Shown here piece after piece: positions 9,176 through 15,913 of a stretch of DNA of 52,286 bases. How positions within the stretch are numbered: position 1 is the stretch's first letter; every line of letters starts with the position of its first letter. Source of the stretch: Microcaldota archaeon (GTDB taxonomy: Archaea; Micrarchaeota; Micrarchaeia; Anstonellales; JAGGVH01); NCBI GenBank assembly GCA_020854835.1, contig JAHKLX010000061.1:1-52286 (forward strand). The letters are read 5' to 3'. Position numbers and translations under genes: made by a program. The notes under the pieces were generated by a model, which worked only from the letters and a program-made list of their open reading frames with translations, ran no database searches and was not told the origin of the DNA.

Positions 9176-11859
9176 GTGTATCCCATCCTTTCTAAAGCGG
9201 ACTTCACCTTAGCCTTTGACTGAGCTGTCTTTTCTTCAATCTCGCCTAATGTGTGCTCATAGCGTTTAGCAATTAAGAAAACCTTAGAGGCAAGAGAATT
9301 CAGCACCTGGTCAATCGCATCAATAATGTCATTTTCGAGCCTTGCCATCCACTTTTTGTCAAAGAGTAAATGCTTTACTTCATCAATCGTTAGTTCTCCA
9401 TATTTAGAAAGCACTAAATCATCTAGTTCTTTTTGAGCTTCTTTAATCGCTTTATCAGCTTCTTCTTTTTCAGTTAACTTAGCTTGGTAAGAAAGAAGAG
9501 CATTATATTCCTCGACATATGTTTCTGGCATTATTGCATTGTCATTTGCTTCTTTTAATGCATTTTTAAGCTTAGCCTTTCCAAATGAACCGTTCTTATT
9601 TCTAAGCTCATATGTCTTCAGCTCACTATTAGCTTTGACGATTTTTTCCATTTCCGATATATTTCCTGCATCAAATAATTCAATAAGTTTTGTAATGTCA
9701 TCTATCACTTCAGAAGTCTTTTTACTTTCAAGTTCTTTTATCTGTTTATTCAGATTTGCTTTAGGTATTCCGTCCCCTTTTTCATTTAAAGCATTTACAA
9801 GCAAACCTTCGTCACCTGATTCTTCTTCTCTCATTTCATCCAATTCTGATTCAAGCAATGCAGATTTTTCGATTAGCTCATTAAGAGCCATTAACTCAGT
9901 TTCAAAATACTCCCGTTCAATAATGTCTCTCGAAATTAAAGCACCTTCAAACGACTTCATTTTTGAAGTATCATCGACCTTTATCTCTTCTCCATTTTCA
10001 TCTTTAGCTTTCTTTTGAGCGTATACATATTCAATCTCACGTCCCGCATCATATCCACTCGCTTTTATTACATATACATCATCTTGCATTTTCTCATTCC
10101 AATAGTTAAGCAAGAAGTCATACACATCGTAATTGTCTAGAAGTTTTGCCGATTCAAAATCCCTCAAAATTTCAATGCCCAAGCTTCGAATTAATTCTTT
10201 TGGATTTGTATCTGTATTAATATTGAGTAATGAATCTTTTACTTTGTTTTTCCACGCCTCGAATAGAGAACCGTATTCAGTTTCCTTTTCAACCTTTATA
10301 TTTTCATCTTCAGAAATGACTATTTCGATTTCATTTGGTTTTATAGCAAGATTATAGACATTATGTTCTTCATCGACACAAGTAAATATCTCTTCTCTTA
10401 ACTGTGGCGATATTTTCCAGAGTCTCTCTAAAGAGTTAATATCGACTTCTGGAATACCCCCCTTAAGATGAGATGCAATGTTTTGAGGTAATGTATCATC
10501 TATTTTTTGGATATAACGAGGCACATTAAGGTTTCCTTCGTTCTCTTCTAAAATCTCCTTATAGGTAATAAAGCGGGAGTACCCCTCAACATTTTCTTGG
10601 TGAATAAAGGTTTGCACAATTTTCTCAATATCCTGTTCACGAAGACGGTTCTTATTTCCATCTTTCTTAAACCCATCGCTCGCATCAATCATAAAGATAC
10701 CTTCACGTTTATCAGCGTTTTCTTTATCGATTATGATGATACTAGCTGGGATTCCTGTACCATAAAATAAGTTTGCCGGTAGCCCAACTATACCCTTGAT
10801 ATATCGTTTCTCAAGAACAGCTTTTCTAATGGTTTCTTCTGAGTTTCCTCTAAAGAGAACACCGTGTGGCAGAATAATCCCTGCCTTACCATTGCTATCC
10901 AATGCTTTTAGAACATGTAGAAACCAAGCATAATCACCATTCTTTTCTGGTGGAATGCCATAACCATCAAACCTCTTATATTTGTCTTCAGATGGTTTAA
11001 TTCCATCAGTCCAGTCTTTATCAGAAAATGGTGGGTTCATGACAATAAAATCAAATTTTCTAAGTCCACCAAAATCATCAGTATATTGTGGATTTGCCAA
11101 TGTATTCCCACTTTTGATTTCACCTGTACCTTTGTTATGTAGGATGAAGTTCATCTTTGCTAAACCAGCAGTATCAGGATATTTTTCTTGTCCAAATATT
11201 GTTACTATGGAATCACCATTATCATCAGTTGGTGCTTCATCTGCTGAACGAATAAGTAATGATCCACTCCCCGCCGCAGGATCATGGAGGGTCCATTTCT
11301 TTCCTGTCTCTTGTTTAATATTGCCAATACCAATAAGTCTAGCAATAATACGTGACACCTCACTAGGTGTATAAAACTGTCCCTTACTCTTACCAGACTC
11401 CTGAGCGAATTTCATCATGAAGTATTCATATGCATCTCCAATGATGTCGTCTCCACTAGCTCTGTTACTTTTAAAGTCAATCGCAGGATTTTGGAATATA
11501 GCAATTAGACCAGAGACTTTATCTACGAGTTCCTTACCAGAACCTAATTCATCTGGATTATTAAAGCTAACATCAGGAAGCGCTCCTACTAGCTTATTAT
11601 CTTCTAGAAACTTTTGAAGAATTACATCAACTCTTTCGCCAACATCTGGTTTACCTTTTGCAGCAATCAAGTCGTCAAATGAGGCACCTTCATTTACTGT
11701 AAATTCAGCAAAACGTTGCCCTTTATATCTGTCTGATACATACTTGAAGAATAACAATACAAGCACATAATCTTTATACCTTGAAGGTTCTACTCCACCT
11801 CTTAATTTATTACAAGCATCCCATAATAGGGAATACAATTCTGATTTTTTCACGGCCAT
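9169..11859 (-). CDS. hsdM: Type I N6-adenine methyltransferase subunit HsdM, with long C-terminal extension
   Basis: 896 aa. The N-terminal helical HsdM_N region (1-140) is followed by the methylase with motif I DPAAGSGS (193-200, S-adenosylmethionine binding) and motif IV NPPF (275-278, adenine flipping and catalysis). Common HsdM proteins are about 500-550 aa. Here some 350 more residues follow, rich in Glu/Lys and probably coiled coil (around 640-830), ending in a segment with IEEKTAQSKAKVKSAL. Two such subunits should pair with HsdS as methylase and with HsdR as nuclease. The start at 11859 is preceded by AGAGGTT; 36 nt separate it from the small antitoxin gene. Confidence 0.95.
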   Translation of the reverse strand: MAVKKSELYSLLWDACNKLRGGVEPSRYKDYVLVLLFFKYVSDRYKGQRFAEFTVNEGASFDDLIAAKGKPDVGERVDVILQKFLEDNKLVGALPDVSFNNPDELGSGKELVDKVSGLIAIFQNPAIDFKSNRASGDDIIGDAYEYFMMKFAQESGKSKGQFYTPSEVSRIIARLIGIGNIKQETGKKWTLHDPAAGSGSLLIRSADEAPTDDNGDSIVTIFGQEKYPDTAGLAKMNFILHNKGTGEIKSGNTLANPQYTDDFGGLRKFDFIVMNPPFSDKDWTDGIKPSEDKYKRFDGYGIPPEKNGDYAWFLHVLKALDSNGKAGIILPHGVLFRGNSEETIRKAVLEKRYIKGIVGLPANLFYGTGIPASIIIIDKENADKREGIFMIDASDGFKKDGNKNRLREQDIEKIVQTFIHQENVEGYSRFITYKEILEENEGNLNVPRYIQKIDDTLPQNIASHLKGGIPEVDINSLERLWKISPQLREEIFTCVDEEHNVYNLAIKPNEIEIVISEDENIKVEKETEYGSLFEAWKNKVKDSLLNINTDTNPKELIRSLGIEILRDFESAKLLDNYDVYDFLLNYWNEKMQDDVYVIKASGYDAGREIEYVYAQKKAKDENGEEIKVDDTSKMKSFEGALISRDIIEREYFETELMALNELIEKSALLESELDEMREEESGDEGLLVNALNEKGDGIPKANLNKQIKELESKKTSEVIDDITKLIELFDAGNISEMEKIVKANSELKTYELRNKNGSFGKAKLKNALKEANDNAIMPETYVEEYNALLSYQAKLTEKEEADKAIKEAQKELDDLVLSKYGELTIDEVKHLLFDKKWMARLENDIIDAIDQVLNSLASKVFLIAKRYEHTLGEIEEKTAQSKAKVKSALERMGYTW

Positions 11860-11895
11860 TCATTTAACCTCTCTCATCTATTAAGTGTTTTATAT

Positions 11896-12108
11896 TTAGT
11901 ATTCAGTAATATCTATACCTGCTTTTAATAATCTTTCATATCTCTCGTGGGAGATAAGAACTGCTACAGGCTTTCCATTTTTCAAAACAAAAGCTGTTTT
12001 ATCTTCATCTGATAAACCAGTAATTAATTTTGATGATTGTCCTCTAAGAAAATCAGACATGTTATAGAATTCCATCGGTTCCTTTTGGACTTTATCTTCC
12101 TTATCCAT
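11896..12108 (-). CDS. Phd/YefM-like antitoxin, orphan, first gene of the R-M operon
   Basis: 70 aa from the ATG at 12108, with AAGGTGG 8 nt upstream (a GTG four codons earlier lies inside that ribosome site). The pattern NMSDFLRGQSSKLI, then TAFVLKNGKPVAVLIS and the YERLL helix fits the Phd/YefM fold: an N-terminal DNA-binding strand/helix and a C-terminal toxin-binding tail. No RelE, Doc or YoeB toxin frame is found before hsdM or upstream. It could repress the operon through the palindrome at 12178-12191 and keep restriction in step with methylation, in the manner of a C protein. That role is inference. Confidence 0.75.
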   Translation of the reverse strand: MDKEDKVQKEPMEFYNMSDFLRGQSSKLITGLSDEDKTAFVLKNGKPVAVLISHERYERLLKAGIDITEY

Positions 12109-12131
12109 ACCTAAATCCACCTTTTCTTTTT

Positions 12132-12160
12132 ATCATAACATTTTACAGCTCTTATTTCAA
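12132..12160 (-). promoter_or_regulatory. Sigma-A type promoter of the antitoxin/type I R-M operon
   Basis: On the minus strand: TTGAAA (12160-12155), 17-nt spacer, TATGAT (12137-12132). Both hexamers are within one base of consensus with the ideal spacing. Transcription would start near 12125, about 17 nt upstream of the antitoxin ATG at 12108. This is the only good promoter seen upstream of the operon. Confidence 0.8.
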
Positions 12161-12177
12161 CCTTTATATGTACTTGA

Positions 12178-12191
12178 AAAGTAATTACTTT
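12178..12191. promoter_or_regulatory. Perfect 14-bp palindrome upstream of the R-M promoter (candidate operator)
   Basis: AAAGTAATTACTTT is exactly self-complementary and is flanked by outer ACTT/AAGT arms (12172-12197), extending the dyad. It lies about 18 nt upstream of the -35 box. The position and symmetry suit a dimeric regulator, the obvious candidate being the Phd/YefM-like protein encoded first in the operon. No binding evidence exists in the sequence itself. Confidence 0.55.
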
Positions 12192-12515
12192 ATAAGTGCA
12201 TTTCAACCTTGTTTATCTATTCAATCCAATAGCCATCTTGTCAACTCACCACATTTTTGCCAGCAATCTTATCAACTCACCAATCCTATATTCAAATTCG
12301 TAAATCCGGTGAGTAATCCACCACTCTTGGATATCTTCCCACAAAGCAAAAATCCGTGAATATCCTTCCGGCTTAGAACCAGACCTCAAATCACGGAAAG
12401 CCTTTATTTACTTATCTTTTTACACTCTTATTTATCAACCCTTGACATCAATACCACCGTCTCAACGTGGAACGATAGCATCAGATTGATGTCTGGACTG
12501 TGTTTTTCTTTTTGT

Positions 12516-12610
12516 CTGTTCTCGGGAATAGGTCAATAGTGGATTTTTGGGTGCTTTCTGTTCGAGGGAACAGTTCAACGGTTTTTATCGGTTTGTGGGA
12601 ACAAGTCTAT
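12516..12610. repeat. Three imperfect direct repeats beside the tRNA fragment (candidate integrase arm sites)
   Basis: The copies are CTGTTCTCGGGAATAGGTCA (from 12516), CTGTTCGAGGGAACAGTTCA (from 12558) and GTTTGTGGGAACAAGTCTAT (from 12591). All share TGTT...GGGAA.A followed by a TC-containing tail. They lie directly left of the tRNA 3' fragment, which is where tyrosine-integrase arm-type sites occur inside an integrated element. No integrase gene is in the window. Confidence 0.45.
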
Positions 12611-12615
12611 GCATG

Positions 12616-12640
12616 ACGGGTTCAAGTCCTGTCATCTCCG
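12616..12640 (+). other. tRNA-Ser 3'-end fragment (candidate attR)
   Basis: ACGGG-TTCAAGT-CCTGT forms a complete T arm (five pairs, one G-U), followed by the acceptor half CATCTCC and discriminator G, which is typical of bacterial tRNA-Ser. The matching 5' half (GGAGATG) is absent in the preceding 100 nt, so this is not a tRNA gene. Elements that integrate into tRNA 3' ends leave such a fragment at the distal end. With this orientation the element lies to the left. Confidence 0.7.
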
Positions 12641-12777
12641 GTGGCAAAGGTACTACCTATTGATAAAATGCACCGCACCAAAGCAAATCGTTAAAACTTG
12701 CACCGCTTTGCACACCCCTTAATTGCCATTCACCGCGTTACTTGCCGCATATATTGGGCGCTATTTGAAGACAACGG

Positions 12778-13371
12778 CTAATCCTCATGTTTTTCATCGG
12801 TTATATCCTTAAAGCCTCCGCCGAAAAACCAACCGTGTGCTTCAATAAAACGGATGAACATATCGCAGAATTGATCGCTCGATATGGCGGGATGAATCTC
12901 AGCGACTCCGTTAATCTCCACCAAACGACAGTCGGGAATTGCATCGACATACGGCAAAGCATCTGAAATTCGGTCAGCCGCCAGTTTGTATTTTTGAATC
13001 CGCGCTTCATCTTCCTTGCTTGGATTTTGGATACGAGTCAAATCCATATTATCTATTAAATCCGCAAGTTTCACACGGCAAGCGGTTTCGTTTGGTAAAA
13101 TACGGCTGATGAACTCATCATAGGTTTCGCCTTCTCGCTTCGTCAAACAGTCGAGAGCTGTGACAATTTCATCACTAAATCCCTGCTCTTTTAAATCATC
13201 AAATGTAGTAATTGAGTCTTCTATCGTATCATGAAGGGCAGCACAAATCTTCGCAGCTTCGCTCTTGCAATTCATCATTACACGGAGCGGATGCATAATA
13301 TACGGATTTCCTCCTTTATCAACCTGCCCGTCATGTGCTTTCGCGGCAATTGCAATCGCTTTGTTCAACAT
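12778..13371 (-). CDS. HD-domain phosphohydrolase, RelA/SpoT-Mesh1 type
   Basis: 197 aa, ATG at 13371 after AAAGGAGG. The motifs are those of (p)ppGpp hydrolases: a GGNPYIMHPLRV segment at 21-32, ALHDTIED (HD plus the ED of the hydrolase site) near residues 45-52, and KLADLIDNM near 100, equivalent to the KLADRLHNM helix. No synthetase or TGS/ACT domains follow, so it is a stand-alone hydrolase. It would remove pyrophosphate from (p)ppGpp or a related nucleotide in the cytoplasm. The last 60 residues are specific to this protein. It is the last gene of a four-gene minus-strand cluster, 54 nt after the VWA gene. Confidence 0.78.
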   Translation of the reverse strand: MLNKAIAIAAKAHDGQVDKGGNPYIMHPLRVMMNCKSEAAKICAALHDTIEDSITTFDDLKEQGFSDEIVTALDCLTKREGETYDEFISRILPNETACRVKLADLIDNMDLTRIQNPSKEDEARIQKYKLAADRISDALPYVDAIPDCRLVEINGVAEIHPAISSDQFCDMFIRFIEAHGWFFGGGFKDITDEKHED

Positions 13372-13425
13372 TGAAATTTCCTCCTTTACTTACTGGTTGT
13401 TTGGATCAAGGCTATATCCAATTTA

Positions 13426-14079
13426 CTATTTACGACCCCCTCGCCGCTTAACGTCCTTGCGAATTTCCTCAAAGCAAGCCTCGTCAACGGTTCCCGCCCC
13501 CCGGAATGCCGCCACAGCACTTGCCATTACCTTAAAGTTCAGTTCTGTCCCCTCACTGTCGGCGAGATAATCAATTGCTCTGTCAGGGGAAATCCCGAAG
13601 CGCCCGGCAGTCTGAACTGCATCGATGTTTGCTCCGAGAAAAATAAACTCCCATCCATATTTAGTTTTCTGCCCTTCAATCTGTGCCTTGACTTTTTCTG
13701 CAGAGTATTCACGACTGGAGTTTTCTTCGCCATCTGTGATAATAACAAACATTACTTTTTCAGCACGATAGTCATCAGCTGTATGCTTCTGGGCGTTGCC
13801 AATCTTGTGGATTGTTCTGCCGATTGCATCGAGCAATGCGGTCGAGCCTCCAACCTGATACTCCTTATCCGTAATTGCACTGACCGCCTTGATATCAATT
13901 CGGTCATGGAGCAGTTCATAGTTGTTATCAAACAACACAGTTGTAATGTGACATTCGCCTTCAATTGCCTGCTGCTTTTTAAGCATTGAGTTATATCCGC
14001 CAATGGTGTCCGCTTCCAGCCCGCTCATCGAGCCGCTTTTATCCAATATAAAAACCAGTTCCGTTAATCCTTTTTTCAT
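13426..14079 (-). CDS. VWA-domain protein (217 aa)
   Basis: A single von Willebrand A domain fills the protein. The metal-ion-dependent adhesion site DKSGSMS is at residues 13-19, the threonine loop VGGSTALLDAIG near 77-88, and the aspartate loop VIITDGEENSS near 112-122. No signal peptide or membrane segment is visible, so it should be cytoplasmic and act as a protein-interaction or metal-dependent scaffold. Similar short VWA proteins occur in bacterial stress and conflict loci with ATPases or macro domains. The gene starts behind TAGGAGG and is separated by 79 nt from the GIY-YIG-like gene; that gap holds a small hairpin (14139-14155) without a T tract. Confidence 0.85.
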   Translation of the reverse strand: MKKGLTELVFILDKSGSMSGLEADTIGGYNSMLKKQQAIEGECHITTVLFDNNYELLHDRIDIKAVSAITDKEYQVGGSTALLDAIGRTIHKIGNAQKHTADDYRAEKVMFVIITDGEENSSREYSAEKVKAQIEGQKTKYGWEFIFLGANIDAVQTAGRFGISPDRAIDYLADSEGTELNFKVMASAVAAFRGAGTVDEACFEEIRKDVKRRGGRK

Positions 14080-14158
14080 TTTCGTAGCCTCCTAAGATTT
14101 AATGTAACCTTAGAATACTACTCAGCTGGGGGATGTCGGTCGCTTTGGAAGCGACAAA

Positions 14159-14614
14159 TTACCTTTGAGATGCAAAGCCCTCATATCTAGGTTCATATTT
14201 ATAATGCATTATCCCCTCAATCAATTCCAAAGCAAAAACACCTAAGTTTGCATCAATAATTATATCAATCCGTCGGCAGTTCGTTTTAATCCAATCTTTT
14301 ATATTTGAAGAAGCAATGTTTAAGCTGCTCATCTCGCCATCTGAAAGCAGCGATTTTGCAAGTGTTGACGGTGCATTCAAGCCATAATGTTGACTGCAGA
14401 ACCTTGCATTACTCCTATAATTTGCTTTTCCGATTTTTGGAAATTCATCACCGAGTAAAAACATGTATATTGCCATTTTTCCATCAGGTAATCGGGTAGG
14501 CGGAATGTGTGGTAAACCCCTATCAACGATTTCATACTTATCCTTCAAAATTGGTTTACCAATTGCCAATGTAGCTTTTTGAATTAAAGTATCTATTTCA
14601 TGAACATAATCCAT
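14159..14614 (-). CDS. GIY-YIG-like nuclease-fold protein (151 aa)
   Basis: The start is the ATG at 14614, 9 nt after GGAGG, and begins 2 nt beyond the stop of the macro gene. The central part, AIYMFLLGDEFPKIGKA followed by NARFCSQHYGLNAPSTLA, resembles the GIY-YIG core (IYxF...KIGKA in place of GIY...YIG), and the helix ALELIEGIMHYKYEPRYEG supplies the glutamate expected in that fold. The second GIY-YIG tyrosine is not obvious, so it may be a divergent or inactive member. Related proteins occur in phage-defence islands. The assignment rests on motif reading only. Confidence 0.55.
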   Translation of the reverse strand: MDYVHEIDTLIQKATLAIGKPILKDKYEIVDRGLPHIPPTRLPDGKMAIYMFLLGDEFPKIGKANYRSNARFCSQHYGLNAPSTLAKSLLSDGEMSSLNIASSNIKDWIKTNCRRIDIIIDANLGVFALELIEGIMHYKYEPRYEGFASQR

Positions 14615-14616
14615 AA

Positions 14617-15651
14617 TCAGCACCCTCCTAACAGCGGCTGATCGTATTCGAACAGTACTTCATTGATCTTAAAAACATCATATTTACCGTTGGTAATGAA
14701 ATACTCAACGATAACATCGAACTTTACAGCGTGGGAAAGCGCATAGCCCGCTCGTTCCAAGATGTCGTCGGTTTCGTCGAGCGATAATTCTAGTGCCACG
14801 GCAAGGGCTATAGCCGTGCGCTTACTTGGCATATAGCCTTTATTGCTCCTGATTTTGGAGAATAATTTACGATCTAAGTTGGCGCGTTTATAAACCTCGA
14901 CATCTGTCATTCCCTTAACATCAATCAGGCGCAGGAGCATCTGGGAGAATGGTTCATCAAGGTTGCCAATCAAATCATCAAGCGGTGCAGGTGCGCCAAC
15001 AGACGGAGCGAGTATATCTTCAAAAAGAGGCTCGTTGTATTTACTAACACGCTCATCAGCTTCGGATAAAGCTTGCCGTTCTACATCAAGTAGTTGCCGC
15101 CGCTTTATTTGGTGTGTGTCAATGTAATGTTCATCTATGTAGCTTTCGACTGCACCGAGCAGTTCGCGGCTGATGGAGAATGCTGCCTTGTCATACACCA
15201 CAAGGGTCACATGAAGATCATGGTCTGTAAGGAAATCTTGAATTGCCGAAGTAGCCACTTGCAGGGCTTCATTTTTCGGATAACCATAAATACCACTTGA
15301 AATCAGCGGAAAGGCTATGCTTTCACACTTGTTTTCAACGGCTCTCTTCAATGAATTCGTATAGGCGGCACGGAGATGTTGGTCGTTTTGCTCCTTGTTC
15401 CATTGCTGATAGACGGGACCAGCTGCGTGGATAATGAACTTAGCAGGCAGACCGAATCCCGGCGTGATAACCGCTTCGCCCGTCTTAATGGGAGCAAGTT
15501 TATCACAGGCGGCTTGAAGTTGTGTCGCTCCCGCCGCTTTGAATATAGCTCCGCTAACCCCACCGCCCATTTGCAGGTCGGTGTTGGCGGCGTTGACAAT
15601 GGCGTCAACCTTCAGCTTCGTTATATCTTGGCGGACAATAGTAAGTGGCAT
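14617..15651 (-). CDS. Macro-domain ADP-ribose-binding protein with C-terminal helical/Xre-like region
   Basis: 344 aa from the ATG at 15651 behind AGGAGG. Residues 1-170 form a macro domain with the ADP-ribose binding features VDAIVNAAN, a GGGVSGAIFKAAG loop and SSGIYGYPKNEA. Such domains remove ADP-ribose or deacetylate O-acetyl-ADP-ribose. Residues 225-344 form a helical region (FSQMLLRLIDVKGMTDVEVY, then KLFSKIRSNKGYMPSKRTA) that reads like a helix-turn-helix of Xre type and may bind DNA. It is first in the four-gene cluster. DarG antitoxins also join a macro domain to a C-terminal domain, but no DarT-like toxin is present here. Confidence 0.85.
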   Translation of the reverse strand: MPLTIVRQDITKLKVDAIVNAANTDLQMGGGVSGAIFKAAGATQLQAACDKLAPIKTGEAVITPGFGLPAKFIIHAAGPVYQQWNKEQNDQHLRAAYTNSLKRAVENKCESIAFPLISSGIYGYPKNEALQVATSAIQDFLTDHDLHVTLVVYDKAAFSISRELLGAVESYIDEHYIDTHQIKRRQLLDVERQALSEADERVSKYNEPLFEDILAPSVGAPAPLDDLIGNLDEPFSQMLLRLIDVKGMTDVEVYKRANLDRKLFSKIRSNKGYMPSKRTAIALAVALELSLDETDDILERAGYALSHAVKFDVIVEYFITNGKYDVFKINEVLFEYDQPLLGGC

Positions 15652-15764
15652 TAACACACCTCCTCTTTTGTCATCAGCGATTATTCATTTACTTCTTTAA
15701 CTTCGCTGAATTATATGATGCCTTTAGTTCTGAAGATGGGCAATACTGTTGGCAAGGTATTCAT

Positions 15765-15878
15765 CTACAGCAATTGAGCCGGAGAGTTAAACTCCCGCTG
15801 AATAGATGGAAGCAAATATTTTTTGCTATGAATGTTGGCTATCGTTTCCTTTATAGTTAATGCAGTTTGAAAAGCCAT
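15765..15878 (-). pseudogene. Truncated DUF262 (GmrS-like) gene remnant
   Basis: Behind a good ribosome site (GGAGGATATAAT) an ATG at 15878 opens 37 codons ending at TAG. The peptide, with LTIKETIANIH and KYLLPSIQREF, matches the first about 30 residues of DUF262 proteins, the ParB/Srx-like NTPase half of GmrSD-type modification-dependent restriction enzymes. After QREF the sequence leaves the family (normally a VW follows). The next 100 nt give only short frames on this strand. The stub lies between the type III operon and the macro cluster, so a third restriction system was probably lost here. The start site is intact; the body is deleted. Confidence 0.65.
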
Positions 15879-15913
15879 TATTATATCCTCCTGTGTTTAC
15901 ATGGTTTACAGTG

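Larger units (their letters stand above)
12121..12777. other. 657-bp non-coding region: R-M promoter, repeats, tRNA-Ser 3' fragment
   Basis: No protein gene is supported. From left to right it contains the R-M operon promoter (12132-12160), a palindrome (12178-12191), a 16-bp direct repeat TCTTGTCAACTCACCA at 12236 and 12267 (one mismatch), and a 7-bp inverted pair TCCGTGA/TCACGGA near 12350-12410. Then come three imperfect direct repeats (12516-12610) and a tRNA-Ser 3' end (12616-12640). From 12,641 to 12,777 I see nothing specific. The base composition becomes richer in GC across this region. Confidence 0.6.

Noticed and set aside
12616..12640. Complete tRNA-Ser gene
   Set aside because: No 5' acceptor strand, D arm or anticodon arm is found upstream; only the last 25 nt are present.
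14617..15651. DarT/DarG toxin-antitoxin pair
   Set aside because: The macro protein has DarG-like layout, but no ADP-ribosyltransferase gene lies on either side.
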